A stretch of DNA of 64,000 bases from Pseudobacteriovorax antillogorgiicola (GCF_900177345.1 NZ_FWZT01000003.1:1-64000), one strand, 5' to 3'; shown: positions 8,772 to 18,392, numbered from the stretch's first letter. Notes: a model not told the origin generated them from the sequence alone. A program made the numbers and translations.

Positions 8772-10595
8772 TCAGTCATGAGCGGTCTGGAGGTAGTCCT
8801 CATAGCGTTTGTCGGCCATCAGGCTCTCGTGAGACCCATTCAAAATGATTCGCCCACTCTCCACAAACCAAACTTCGTCAAACAAAGAAAGCCATCGGAG
8901 TCGATGAGTGATAAACAGTAGCCCAACTTGATCATCCTTCGCTTTTTTAATGGCCAGCTTGGTGATGGTCTCCTCATTGCTGGCATCGACAGCCGAGGTT
9001 GCTTCATCCATCACTAAAAAGGAACGTTGGCGTAGCAATGCCCGGCAAAGAACCAAACGTTGCAACTGTCCACCGGAAAAATTTGAACGAACAGACGCAA
9101 CGGGGCTATCAAGCCCATCGGCTAAGGACTCAATCAAATCTTTCAAGCTCAGTTGCTCTAAAAGTTGCCACATTTCATGATCACTAGCCGGAGCGGGAAG
9201 ACCGTAATTAAGGTTCGCTCGAATGGTGTCAGAGAAGAAAAATGGCCGCTGGCTGACAAATGAACACTCTTGGGCAAGATCTTCCCAGCTGCAATCATCA
9301 CATTCCCAGGTAAGCGGCTTGATTAATCCCACAAGTGATTTGATGAGGGTGCTTTTGCCAGAACCACTGGGCCCGACAATAGCTACCGTCTTGCCACGAA
9401 CCAAGTGTAGATCTTCGCAAACGATCGCAGCCACTTGGTTATAACCACTTCGAAGGGTTCTAATTTGGATGGCATCAGGGACGGGGCGACCCTGATGGTG
9501 CAGCCTACTATCCTCGAATTGGGACGCTAGCTGAAAGATCGAAAGGCTTTCTTTAAGGGCTCCTGCGGTTTCTTGAATCCGAGCGAACTGCTCCCCCAAA
9601 ACTTTAAGAGGCTTCAAAAGAAGGCCCAATGCACCAAAAAATTGAATGAGTTCCGCAGGGCCAAAATCGGGAATCCAAATGCTTTGTGCCATCAGAAAAA
9701 GAACGACAGCAAAGATGACAAAGCCACTAAACTCCGTTGCAGGACCCATTACAGCCCGTAAAAAGATACTTTTGCGGATCATCTTGTAGTAGTCATCATT
9801 GAGGCGATCGAATAGCTCCAGCTCTCGCCTTTCACCACCCTGCGCACGAATAAAGTTAAATCGTTGCCTCAATGACAGAATACGAGCAGACATGCCTGCC
9901 AACCGCCTTTGCCAAGCATCTGCATAGGCAGATATCTTGCGTCCCTTTCTCCCTAGATAGACGAAGAAAAATGGAGAAAGCAGCAACAGCACCAATGCGG
10001 TAGGCCAGTGGAGCAAAAACATTACGAAAAATGCCGAGACGATCAATACCGAGTCTTTGACCACACTTGATAGAACCTCGGAAAATCGCGATTGGAGATA
10101 AAGAACATCGTTCATGACCAATGACATCCAATCACCAGGCATCCGGCGAGAAATTTCGCTATATGGCATCCCTACTACAGCAGCAAACAAGCGGTCTCGG
10201 TAACGCTTGGCAACATGAAATGCCAAAGCCTGCTGGTTGTAATGGAAAAAAAAGGAAGATAGGCCTTTTACCAGAGCTGCAACAAACATGGCCGCGGGCA
10301 CACCGTAGGTTAACTGCTGCCGCTCGATCGTAATACCACCAAGTCTTGGTATGACTTCCATGATGCTTTCTGGCAGCAGGGCACTTAAATGAATCATCCC
10401 CGCTTCAACACCAAGCCCGAACAGGCCCTTGAAAAATGGCCCCACTAGCAGAATCAACAGACTCTGGGAGCTTGAGAGCCCGAGAAGTGCAACGATGATA
10501 ATAAAAACACGACTGGGTTGATCAAATATAGGGGAAATAAAAAGCGCCCGAAATCTCTCACGGGCGCTACCTGGCAATCTTAAGTTGGATATCAT
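8772..10595 (-). CDS. msbA: MsbA-like lipid A/lipid ABC exporter (fused permease-ATPase)
   Basis: Half-transporter of 607 residues that dimerises in the inner membrane. It has six transmembrane helices (about residues 30-330) and a C-terminal ATPase with Walker A GPSGSGKST, signature FSGGQLQR, Walker B FLVMDEATS and switch His in FITHRL. Its start overlaps the stop of lpxB by an ATGA, tying it to the lipid A genes and supporting flipping of lipid A core as its job. Homologous exporters of peptides or other lipids share the architecture, so the substrate is inferred from context. Confidence 0.85.
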   Translation of the reverse strand: MISNLRLPGSARERFRALFISPIFDQPSRVFIIIVALLGLSSSQSLLILLVGPFFKGLFGLGVEAGMIHLSALLPESIMEVIPRLGGITIERQQLTYGVPAAMFVAALVKGLSSFFFHYNQQALAFHVAKRYRDRLFAAVVGMPYSEISRRMPGDWMSLVMNDVLYLQSRFSEVLSSVVKDSVLIVSAFFVMFLLHWPTALVLLLLSPFFFVYLGRKGRKISAYADAWQRRLAGMSARILSLRQRFNFIRAQGGERRELELFDRLNDDYYKMIRKSIFLRAVMGPATEFSGFVIFAVVLFLMAQSIWIPDFGPAELIQFFGALGLLLKPLKVLGEQFARIQETAGALKESLSIFQLASQFEDSRLHHQGRPVPDAIQIRTLRSGYNQVAAIVCEDLHLVRGKTVAIVGPSGSGKSTLIKSLVGLIKPLTWECDDCSWEDLAQECSFVSQRPFFFSDTIRANLNYGLPAPASDHEMWQLLEQLSLKDLIESLADGLDSPVASVRSNFSGGQLQRLVLCRALLRQRSFLVMDEATSAVDASNEETITKLAIKKAKDDQVGLLFITHRLRWLSLFDEVWFVESGRIILNGSHESLMADKRYEDYLQTAHD

Positions 10596-11773
10596 GCGCT
10601 TTGAGCACCTTTACTGCGTTTTTTCAAATTCCATTGGACAATCGATTGGCCAATGATGTCTGCCGCGTTCTCAGCGGCAAAGCCCTTAAGTTTTTTACGC
10701 AAAACTTTCAATTTATCAACTGCAAGGTCTCGCTTGGCATCATCTGTGATCCAATCAAGAAGCTGACGAGCCACAGGGCCGGGATCAGTCCCGATGTGAA
10801 CATCAGGGCCAAGCTGCGACTTAGCAACTTGATTGGCAAGACATACCGGCTCTTGGCGCTGATCCCCGTGATAGCAGGCAACAAAGGGAATACGACTGAG
10901 CCCAGCCTCAAGAGAGCTTGCACCGATGCCAGTCATAGCCACCCTAGACAGGGATAAAAGCTCTAAACTCATGCCTTCGACCATAGTGAAATTGCCATAG
11001 GTCATGATTTTTTTGCCAGTGCCTGGCAATGAGGCGAGCTTTATTTTTTTGGGATCAAATAGCTTTGCTTGAGCTTTTTGGTAGAGATACGCTGTGAGTG
11101 GCACAACAAATTGCATCTGGGGCAATTCTTTGCGGATGTGGGCGCTAATCTCCTCCATAAATGGCAGAATGGTGCGGGCTGATTCCAAATGGGACCCAGG
11201 GAGAAAGCTCATCAACATCTGATCAGGGTCGAGCCCCAAGGCTTCTGCACTAACTTTCACACGATCCACTCGATCTCGGTGAGGAGAGCCGATGAAGTCA
11301 TACTCCACTCCCGCGTCAGCCACAATTTTCTCGCACTCGGGGAACATGCCCAGAACCGCGCTCAAAACCCCTTTCAGGTCTTCTGCGGTAACTCCCTGCC
11401 AGCCACTCATAGGCGTCATCCCATAAACAACAACTGGGATCGCACGACTTTTAAAATATTTTGCCAGATGGTGGTGAAATGGAGAGTAGCCAACAAGAAT
11501 CGCGACTTGGGGGGCTAATTGATCGATCTCGTCAATGATCGTCTCGGCTAGTTTCTTACTCTCTGCAGTGACCAGGCCGTCCTCATGTAGCCGGTGATCC
11601 ATACAGTCTTTCAAATTTGAAATATTAGGAATTCTTGTTCTCTCGGTTGCAGCCCCTGTGATCCCGTAACCCTCTACCTTACTGTATCGCTCCCGAATGG
11701 CTAAAACCAGCTCGGCCGCAAGAACATCCGCTGATGGTGAGCGACCAGAAATAAAATAGGTAGGTCGTTTCAA
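10592..11773 (-). CDS. lpxB: divergent lipid-A-disaccharide synthase (LpxB-like)
   Basis: GT19-type glycosyltransferase expected to join UDP-2,3-diacylglucosamine and lipid X. The start is a TTG at 11773: GAGGAG sits seven bases upstream, and the codon overlaps the lpxA stop as TTGA. C-terminal family landmarks are visible (FLPGSHLES, TMVEGMSLELL, GASSLEAGLSRIPFVACY). The N-terminal half is unusual: the usual GEASGD loop reads GRSPSADV, and the conserved WAW region reads MTPMSGW. Position between lpxA and msbA supports the assignment. It could still be a relative with an altered acceptor. Confidence 0.78.
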   Translation of the reverse strand: MKRPTYFISGRSPSADVLAAELVLAIRERYSKVEGYGITGAATERTRIPNISNLKDCMDHRLHEDGLVTAESKKLAETIIDEIDQLAPQVAILVGYSPFHHHLAKYFKSRAIPVVVYGMTPMSGWQGVTAEDLKGVLSAVLGMFPECEKIVADAGVEYDFIGSPHRDRVDRVKVSAEALGLDPDQMLMSFLPGSHLESARTILPFMEEISAHIRKELPQMQFVVPLTAYLYQKAQAKLFDPKKIKLASLPGTGKKIMTYGNFTMVEGMSLELLSLSRVAMTGIGASSLEAGLSRIPFVACYHGDQRQEPVCLANQVAKSQLGPDVHIGTDPGPVARQLLDWITDDAKRDLAVDKLKVLRKKLKGFAAENAADIIGQSIVQWNLKKRSKGAQSA

Positions 11774-12591
11774 CGACAAACTCCTCTTTCGCTGCTGCGC
11801 AGAAAGTCAAGGAAAACGGATCGTTCTTCTGCATCCTCAACGTCCTGGACAATTTTCTCAATGGCATCTTCGAGTGTCAGGTTATCATTATAGAGGATTT
11901 TGAACATATTTTTAACAAGGGAAATCCGCTCTCGTGGCATACCTGAGCGGCGAAGGCCAACGACATTCAGGCCGCTGATCCGGGCGCGATCCCCTTGTAC
12001 CATGCAATAGGGAGGAACATCTTGCACTACGATGGCCCCAGCTGCGATCATAGCCCGATCGCCAAAGCGGCAAAATTGATGAGCTCCAGACATACCGCCG
12101 AAGACAACTTGGTTGCCAATGACCACATGACCTGCTAGCTGAACGCCATTCGCAAAAACACAGTTACTGCCAATATGGCAGTCATGAGCAACATGGGAAT
12201 AGACCATGATTAAGTTATTGTCGCCCATGGTGGTCTCACCGCCACCGCCGACGGTCCCACAAGAAATATTGACATACTCGCGAATATTATTATTTTTACC
12301 AATCTTGACGATGGTCTCTTCACCCTCGTACTTGAGGTCCTGAGGATCTGATCCTACTGTGGCAAATGGGAAGATTCGACTTGCCTCGCCAACGGTGGTC
12401 GTACCAGAGATGATAGCTCCCGCTCCAATCTGAACGTTTTTCCCCAGGGAGACCCGCGGGCCAACAATGGCATTCGGCCCTATCACAACACCCCGATCCA
12501 ACTGAGCTTCCTTTGCTACAATGGCGCTTGGGTGGATCTGTGTATCTCCGACTCGGCTGGTCTGAGGTTCAAAGCTTGAATAATCGAACAT
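11770..12591 (-). CDS. lpxA: acyl-ACP--UDP-N-acetylglucosamine O-acyltransferase
   Basis: First enzyme of lipid A synthesis: it transfers a 3-hydroxyacyl chain from ACP to UDP-GlcNAc in the cytosol. At 273 residues the length is normal. It consists of left-handed beta-helix hexapeptide repeats (IHPSAIV, VIGPNAIVGP and so on), with the catalytic-His region in VYSHVAHDCHIGSN and GAHQFCRFG, then an alpha-helical C-terminus. AGAAGGG precedes the ATG. It is the first gene of an lpxA-lpxB-msbA string joined by TTGA and ATGA overlaps. A 251-base gap separates it from fabZ. Confidence 0.96.
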   Translation of the reverse strand: MFDYSSFEPQTSRVGDTQIHPSAIVAKEAQLDRGVVIGPNAIVGPRVSLGKNVQIGAGAIISGTTTVGEASRIFPFATVGSDPQDLKYEGEETIVKIGKNNNIREYVNISCGTVGGGGETTMGDNNLIMVYSHVAHDCHIGSNCVFANGVQLAGHVVIGNQVVFGGMSGAHQFCRFGDRAMIAAGAIVVQDVPPYCMVQGDRARISGLNVVGLRRSGMPRERISLVKNMFKILYNDNLTLEDAIEKIVQDVEDAEERSVFLDFLRSSERGVCR

Positions 12592-12621
12592 CCTGATACC
12601 CTTCTTTAAGTGCTCTTTTTT

Positions 12622-12655
12622 CTCTAAAAAGAAAAGACTCCGAATATAAGGAGCC
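12622..12655 (-). terminator. terminator-like hairpin between fabZ and lpxA
   Basis: Minus-strand GGCTCC (12655-12650), an 8-base loop, GGAGTC (12641-12636) with one G-T pair, then TTTTCTTTTT. It lies 30 bases upstream of lpxA and would end or attenuate transcription arriving from fabZ. Confidence 0.6.
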
Positions 12656-12842
12656 TTTTCTTGCTTTGCAATGACGAATTGGTTACGGAAACATGATCAT
12701 ATGCCTCTTTAGTACATCAGTACTGATCTACTCTTCAGCAGCTGGAATCGGCTAAAACTCCACTTTTGCTTCTAAAACCAACTCGCCCTTTCCGTCTCAG
12801 CGGTGTCACACCACCCCGACTCTATTTCAAGACAGACGCCAA

Positions 12843-13367
12843 CTAAGCCAATTTAGCTGTAAACTTAGCGATCGCAGCCATTTCTCCATTCACAGATGCT
12901 TCACCGGAGAACCAGAAGAAGTCCTTGCGGGACTTTAACAACTTCACATCAAGCTCTAAGACATCACCTGGAACGACCATGCGGCGGAAGCGACTTTCGG
13001 TGACTTCCGTGAGTAAACAGGTATCGCAGGCTTCGCCTTTGCTTACCTTCCCAAGAATGGCTGATGCCTGCGCCAACGCTTCGATCATGAGAACCCCTGG
13101 CATGACAGGGTTCCCAGGAAAATGACCCTGCAATATAGGCTCACATACTGATACTGCCTTACAGCCTTTGATAAAGTCGTAAGCTTTGTAGTCGTGAACC
13201 CGATCGATCAATAGGAACGGGTAGCGGTGTGGCAGATGTCGTTGAATTTCAATTACATCCATAGAGTTAGGAACACTCATTGCCGACTCCGCATTCTTGG
13301 TTCCTCCAACGATAGGTTCATGAATCCTGGAACCACTCGATCCCGGTTGGACCGTCATATCAGCCAT
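12843..13367 (-). CDS. fabZ: 3-hydroxyacyl-ACP dehydratase FabZ with N-terminal extension
   Basis: Hot-dog-fold dehydratase of fatty acid elongation. Catalytic-site motifs HRYPFLLIDRV and GHFPGNPVMPGVLMIEALAQ (active-site His and Glu) are intact. At 174 residues it is about 25-30 residues longer than usual; the extra part is a Ser/Gly-rich N-terminal tail. The ATG at 13367 has AAGGAGGG eight bases upstream, which supports the extended start. It is co-directional with ompH and bamA upstream, with 37 bases between ompH and fabZ. Confidence 0.94.
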   Translation of the reverse strand: MADMTVQPGSSGSRIHEPIVGGTKNAESAMSVPNSMDVIEIQRHLPHRYPFLLIDRVHDYKAYDFIKGCKAVSVCEPILQGHFPGNPVMPGVLMIEALAQASAILGKVSKGEACDTCLLTEVTESRFRRMVVPGDVLELDVKLLKSRKDFFWFSGEASVNGEMAAIAKFTAKLA

Positions 13368-13404
13368 TTACTTAACCCTCCTTGGAGCCTTCAGTCATAG
13401 ATAT

Positions 13405-13983
13405 CTACTTTTTAGCAGACTTGCTTTTATTCGATGCTTTACCGAATTTTTCTACGACCTCTTTGGTTAAGTCAACCGGATCTTTCAAATAAAGTAAACC
13501 GGCGCTATTGGCCTCAAAGACCATCTCATAGCCACGGCTTTTAGCTAGATCATTAACGAACCGACTGACGGATACGGCAATTTTTTGTGTTGCCATTTGT
13601 TCCTTTCGCTTGATCTCCTGCTGGAACTGCATCTCGTCATTACGAAGAGCCATAAACTTTTGCTGAAACTCCATTTGCTTCTTCTTTCGAGCCTCTTCAC
13701 TAAGGAGCGGCGACTGCTCTTGCCAATCCTTGTTCATTTTATCAAGCTCTTGCTTACGACCCAAAAGTTCTTTCTCTTTGGCTTTGATCTCTTTTTCAAG
13801 GTCAGCCCGCGCTTTCTTGCCTTCCTCTACATTGAGAATCACTGCTTGCATGTCAACAACAGCATAGCGAGCGCTCTTAGGAGAATTCGCGACAGACACT
13901 CCGTTGGTAGCCCCTAAGGCGATTGTCAACAACACAGCCAAACGACCAACCCAAACAGATTCCATAATCTTCGCAACTTTCAT
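13405..13983 (-). CDS. periplasmic chaperone of the OmpH/Skp family
   Basis: 192-residue exported protein with a signal peptide (about residues 1-32, cleavage near VANS), a beta strand with the family start YAVVDMQAVI, a long charged coiled coil (about residues 50-140, KARADLEKEIKAKEKELL and following) and a C-terminal strand with EMVFEANSAGLLYL. Skp holds unfolded outer-membrane proteins for delivery to BamA, and the gene lies 18 bases after bamA, as in many Gram-negatives. AAAGGTG lies before the ATG. Confidence 0.9.
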   Translation of the reverse strand: MKVAKIMESVWVGRLAVLLTIALGATNGVSVANSPKSARYAVVDMQAVILNVEEGKKARADLEKEIKAKEKELLGRKQELDKMNKDWQEQSPLLSEEARKKKQMEFQQKFMALRNDEMQFQQEIKRKEQMATQKIAVSVSRFVNDLAKSRGYEMVFEANSAGLLYLKDPVDLTKEVVEKFGKASNKSKSAKK

Positions 13984-14001
13984 CGAGACACCTTTCTAAT
14001 A

Positions 14002-16308
14002 TTAATATCCTAAGTAGAAAATAAATTCTAAATCACCAAGATCCCCATCGACAATAGGGTAAGCCCACTCAAATCGGAATGGCGCTACAGGTGTGATCCA
14101 TCGGAAACCAAATCCAACATCACTAGAGAAGTCCTTAAACTCCACCGGCTCGTCCTCGGAATAAACCCGCCCCGTATCGTAGAACAGTAGTCCCTTAATA
14201 TTTGCCTGCTGGATCACAGGGAAGAAGTACTCCAATTGGAAAAGCGCCTGCTTGTTACCACCATAGGCCACCTCACTAGGGAATCCACCTGGAGCGCGAA
14301 TAATAGTAAACTTTTGACCTACCGACCGATAATCGTAACCGCGAAGGTTTTCAGGACCACCTAAAACGTACCGCTCAAATAAAGGTATCTGTTCGTCGCC
14401 CATTGGCCATAAAAAGCCAAACAAGCTGTGAAACTTGAAGTAAGTCCGATAGGTGTCGGTAAAATCGATGGGGAAATAATAGGCACCGTCGAACAAAGTC
14501 TCGTAGTAATTCCGATCGCCGCCGAGCAAGCCGCCGGTAATTTCCTGACTTAAACGGACACTGGAACCTTCGGAAGGATCGATATAGTTGTTGGTATCAT
14601 TACGAGAAAGACTCAGGACAACAGAGTGAGACTGACCGTCCTGATCGAAGTTACGAAGAATGAAGACATCTGAGTCCTGCGTAATCTTGGTGAATTTTAC
14701 AGCTATGGCGGCACGAATCAGTTCGATAATTCTTCGACCAACAGAAACGCTCACTCCATTGCGAGACTCTTGCACCTGAACACCGTCAGAAGTCAGAAGT
14801 CGCACCTCGTTTCTGGTAAAGCCATTGACGCCAAAAGACCAGTAAGAATCGTTAACTCTGGGGTTTCTGAAGCCAAGCTCAAGAGAGTAGTTATTCCCAC
14901 CGTTCCATCGCCCCGTAAAACTGGTTTTCCAACCATAGCCACTTTGGTTTTCCTCACTATAACGCCCTTGACCGAAGAAGCGGTTTTCATCGCTATCGGA
15001 ACTCGGACTAAAGCCCAAAGCAGCTTGCAACTGACCGGTTGGCTTTTCCTTCACTCTAAACTTGTAGTTCAGCACATTGGCTTTTTCAGGGTCGCGCTTC
15101 TTAATCGTTTGAACTTCCTCGAAGAAACCCAAACGTTCGATATTTCGCTTTGATAAGTTGAGTCTGGTACCGCTATAGAGCTCCCCATCTGTAACCTCAA
15201 GCTCTCGTCGGATGACGTTATCGCGGGTCTTTGTGTTTCCAACGAAGGTAAACTCACCAAAGTAGACTTTTTCACCCTTATCAATGTCGTAGACCAGGTG
15301 AACGAGCTTCTTCTCGCGATCGAATCGTGGTTTTGGATTCACGTCAGCAAAGGCATACCCCTTATCACCATAGCGATCGATGAGCATCTCGATATCTTTG
15401 CGGAAAAGGCTAAAGCGGAATAAATCACCATCTTTCAACTGCATCCAATCTCGTAGCTCGTCCTTTTCGTAGAGCAAGTCCCCTGCAAAATCAATCGAGC
15501 CGATACTGTATTGAATACCCTCTTCTACCTCGAAAGTGATTCGCACAAACTCTCGATCGGAATCCATAACCGTGACTGGCTTAGCGACTTTAACCTCAGC
15601 AAAGCCTTGATCTTTGTATAGGTAGGCCATGAACTCAGTATCACGCTTAAGAAAATCGTCATTGTATACAGAACCCGGTGCCGAGAACGTTGAACTGCGG
15701 GTATAGGGCTGGGAAAAGAACTGATTGATAAGCTCACTATCGGAGAAGTATTCGTTGCCCAAGATGTGCACATCGCCGACCAGGACTTTACCACCTTCGT
15801 CGACTATGATTTCAAGCTTCACCTGCTGGGGGTTGTCTGGCACTGGCACCAGTTTGAAACTAGCCTTTGCTAGGTAAAACCCCTTCTCTAGATAGGCTTT
15901 TTCGATCATCCGCACATCGTTGGTTATGGCGCCTTCGTCAACGATGGTAAACAGCTCTGTCTCCATCTTTTCCTTGAAGTCGTCTTCACCCAGTTCATCC
16001 ATCCCGATGTAGACAATCTCAACTACGGACGGTTTTTCCTTAACCTCAATGATAACTTCAACACCACCGGAAACCTTATCTTTGTAGAATCGAACGTCCG
16101 AGAAATAACCTAGATCATAAAGAGAAAGGATATCATCACGAACCACTGCCGAGGATAAGCCCTTCCCGACTTGGGTTTGCAGGATTGTAAGAATCGCTTC
16201 CGATTCCACCTTTGCATTACCTCTAACTGTCATCTTCTTGATGATTTCGGCTGCTGTCGCCGACATAGGGACGAGGAGGAGAAGTAAACCAATTATAAGA
16301 CGTTTCAC
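14002..16308 (-). CDS. bamA: outer membrane protein assembly factor BamA
   Basis: Omp85-family insertase. The start is the GTG at 16308: GGAGGG lies five bases upstream and the codon overlaps the lolD stop as GTGA. This gives a clean signal peptide (VKRLIIGLLLLLVPMSATAA). A longer frame starting at 16425 has no such support. 768 residues: five POTRA repeats (about residues 24-345; first EIIKKMTVRGNAKVESE) and a C-terminal 16-strand barrel. The L6 motif is LRGY in GGPENLRGYDYRS. The protein ends in a Tyr rather than the commoner Phe or Trp. It folds and inserts outer-membrane proteins, together with the adjacent Skp homologue. Confidence 0.95.
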   Translation of the reverse strand: MKRLIIGLLLLLVPMSATAAEIIKKMTVRGNAKVESEAILTILQTQVGKGLSSAVVRDDILSLYDLGYFSDVRFYKDKVSGGVEVIIEVKEKPSVVEIVYIGMDELGEDDFKEKMETELFTIVDEGAITNDVRMIEKAYLEKGFYLAKASFKLVPVPDNPQQVKLEIIVDEGGKVLVGDVHILGNEYFSDSELINQFFSQPYTRSSTFSAPGSVYNDDFLKRDTEFMAYLYKDQGFAEVKVAKPVTVMDSDREFVRITFEVEEGIQYSIGSIDFAGDLLYEKDELRDWMQLKDGDLFRFSLFRKDIEMLIDRYGDKGYAFADVNPKPRFDREKKLVHLVYDIDKGEKVYFGEFTFVGNTKTRDNVIRRELEVTDGELYSGTRLNLSKRNIERLGFFEEVQTIKKRDPEKANVLNYKFRVKEKPTGQLQAALGFSPSSDSDENRFFGQGRYSEENQSGYGWKTSFTGRWNGGNNYSLELGFRNPRVNDSYWSFGVNGFTRNEVRLLTSDGVQVQESRNGVSVSVGRRIIELIRAAIAVKFTKITQDSDVFILRNFDQDGQSHSVVLSLSRNDTNNYIDPSEGSSVRLSQEITGGLLGGDRNYYETLFDGAYYFPIDFTDTYRTYFKFHSLFGFLWPMGDEQIPLFERYVLGGPENLRGYDYRSVGQKFTIIRAPGGFPSEVAYGGNKQALFQLEYFFPVIQQANIKGLLFYDTGRVYSEDEPVEFKDFSSDVGFGFRWITPVAPFRFEWAYPIVDGDLGDLEFIFYLGY

Positions 16309-17003
16309 CAAGACCCTCCAAGTTCCTTGATTGCCCCATCCTCCATTATGACGTGGTCGGGCAACCTTTTGGCAAGCTCCATATCGTGGGTCACTAACAA
16401 CATTGTCACACCATTTTTTCGACATAATTCCAACAACAGTCCTTCCACAGTTTCAGCGCTCTTCTTATCTAAGTTGCCCGTAGGCTCGTCAGCTAATAAT
16501 ACAGGTGGCTCCATGAGAAGAGCGCGAGCAATCGCAACCCTTTGCTGCTCACCACCCGACAATTCGGCAGGCCTATGATCGATCCGTTGACCGAGTTCAA
16601 CCGACTCAAGCAGAAACCTTGCTCGTTTAGCAACAGCCTGCTTGACGCCCCCTGCCACAAGTCCCGGCATCATAACATTTTCCAATGCAGAAAACTCCGG
16701 TAAAAGGTTGTTCATCTGGAAGACAAAACCCACTGTCCGATTGCGATAGTAGGATGCCACCTGGTCGCTCACCGTCGAAACGTCCTTACCATCGAGAATC
16801 ACTTGACCTGCTGTGGGTCGATCCAACGTTCCTGTGACGTGGAGCAGAGTACTTTTTCCCGACCCAGAGCGACCGGTAACAGAAACAACCTGCCCTTTTT
16901 TTATCTTCAAACTGACGTCTCGCAGAGCTTGAACCTTCTGCTTAGTCAATTCGTAGGTCTTATGGATGTTGTTAAGTTGAATAATTGGATGATTAGAACT
17001 CAC
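16305..17003 (-). CDS. lolD: lipoprotein-releasing ABC transporter ATPase LolD
   Basis: Cytosolic ATPase of the LolCDE-type complex that extracts outer-membrane lipoproteins from the inner membrane. At 232 residues it has the usual length. Walker A GRSGSGKST, Q-loop FQMNNLLPEFSALENV (typical of the LolD/MacB/FtsE group), signature LSGGEQQRVAIARAL, Walker B VLLADEPTGNLD and H-loop VTHD are all present. It overlaps lolC (ATGA) upstream and bamA (GTGA) downstream, so it is translationally coupled on both sides. Confidence 0.94.
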   Translation of the reverse strand: MSSNHPIIQLNNIHKTYELTKQKVQALRDVSLKIKKGQVVSVTGRSGSGKSTLLHVTGTLDRPTAGQVILDGKDVSTVSDQVASYYRNRTVGFVFQMNNLLPEFSALENVMMPGLVAGGVKQAVAKRARFLLESVELGQRIDHRPAELSGGEQQRVAIARALLMEPPVLLADEPTGNLDKKSAETVEGLLLELCRKNGVTMLLVTHDMELAKRLPDHVIMEDGAIKELGGSW

Positions 17004-18301
17004 GAATACCTCAACCCCGAAGACGGATTTTGTCTAGACGCTGTAAGCGCAGGATACAAAGCTCCTAGCACTGTCAGCATAAATGCCATAATACAAATCA
17101 CAGCATACTCGAATGGCAAAAACTTAACTGGTAGGCCGCGAATCGAATTTAGATTGGCAGGCATATCAATGTAGCGAGACTCATGAAGAATAAAACAGAC
17201 CCCAAGCCCCAGAGCAAGACCAAGTAGTATGCCCAAAAAGCCGATAGTTCCCCCTTGGAACATATACAGACGAGCAATATCCTTCTGCGTCATCCCCAAG
17301 GAACGCATCAAACAGACTTGGGTTTTCTTGTGAAAGACCGTCATCATCATAGTTCCAGAAATAGAAAACACAGCGACCAAAACGATCAGCATAAGGATGG
17401 CACCCATCGTGTACTTTTCGAGCTGGAGTGCGAAAAGAAGGGCACTATTTGCATCCTTCCAAGTTCTGAAATTTAACTGCCCAAACTGTGCCTTGAGTCG
17501 ACTCACAATACCATCAACATCGTAGGGGTCATCCGCATTCACAGCAATGCCAGTCACAAAGTTTTCAATGTCCAAGTAAGGGTCATAATCAGGCATAAAC
17601 TTGCGACCCTCCTCTAGGCGAACCACCGCCCACTTTGAATCGTAGGTGAAGATGCGACTGCGAAAAATAGCGGTCACAACGTAGGTTCTAGTAATCGTTC
17701 CACCTGAAAAAAGCACAGCACCTGATGCTGCCTGGGGAGATAATATCGTAACCTCATCACCTAAATCGGCCCCGAGCTGACCAGCAACCCCTTCACCAAG
17801 CATAATGCCGGGGAAGCTCGACCGATTTTCTTCTAGGCTGAGCAAAGGCCTGTGATTCTCGTTGATACTTTCAAGGTCACCATCAACAACAGTTTCGTGA
17901 AAGGCCCACATGGAATTGTCAAATTTTGTATCGACTCCAACCAGATTGACCGCAGCTAAGTGCTTGCCTTGTTTGATGACAACATCCCCTTGGGTAAAAG
18001 GAGAAAAACCATGGCCATCACGAATAGCTGTTTTCAGTTGATCGAGGGGCACATCGTTCAGGCTAAAACCAAGGATTGGATTTTCAGCGAGGATTTCGAG
18101 ATGAGGCTGCCCGCGGAGCATCTTACCTTTTAAATCCTGTTCGAACCCTCCCATCACCGATAAAACGATAATCAATGCCGCCACACCTAAGGTCACGCCG
18201 AGGATTGAAAAAACAGTCATAAAGGAGAGGCCTTGCTTTGATCGCGACGCGATCAATTGCCTCCACGCTGCCCACTGTAGAAATTTTAGTTTTGATCCCA
18301 T
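17000..18301 (-). CDS. lolC: lipoprotein-releasing ABC transporter permease, LolC/LolE type
   Basis: Inner-membrane permease with the LolC/E layout: one transmembrane helix near residue 20-45, a large periplasmic MacB-like domain (about residues 50-270), then three transmembrane helices in the FtsX domain. I start at ATG 18301 (MGSKLKFLQWAAWRQLIASR). A TTG at 18310 has a better-spaced GGAG, so the true start may be three codons earlier. Only one permease gene is present, not separate lolC and lolE, so a homodimer (LolF-like arrangement) is likely. It is the first gene of the envelope block. Confidence 0.9.
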   Translation of the reverse strand: MGSKLKFLQWAAWRQLIASRSKQGLSFMTVFSILGVTLGVAALIIVLSVMGGFEQDLKGKMLRGQPHLEILAENPILGFSLNDVPLDQLKTAIRDGHGFSPFTQGDVVIKQGKHLAAVNLVGVDTKFDNSMWAFHETVVDGDLESINENHRPLLSLEENRSSFPGIMLGEGVAGQLGADLGDEVTILSPQAASGAVLFSGGTITRTYVVTAIFRSRIFTYDSKWAVVRLEEGRKFMPDYDPYLDIENFVTGIAVNADDPYDVDGIVSRLKAQFGQLNFRTWKDANSALLFALQLEKYTMGAILMLIVLVAVFSISGTMMMTVFHKKTQVCLMRSLGMTQKDIARLYMFQGGTIGFLGILLGLALGLGVCFILHESRYIDMPANLNSIRGLPVKFLPFEYAVICIMAFMLTVLGALYPALTASRQNPSSGLRYS

Positions 18302-18362
18302 GACCGCCAATACAACTCCGACACTAAATAGTTCCCGTGAGGCACCAAGAAGACCTTGAGTG

Positions 18363-18392
18363 ATAATATGTTGGTTTCCCAACAATTTTCAA
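18363..18392 (-). promoter_or_regulatory. probable promoter of the lolC-lolD-bamA operon with palindrome in spacer
   Basis: Minus strand TTGAAA (18392-18387), an 18-base spacer and TATTAT (18368-18363), about 60 bases upstream of lolC. The spacer contains GTTGG-GAAA-CCAAC, a perfect 5-base inverted repeat that could be an operator. Confidence 0.45.
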
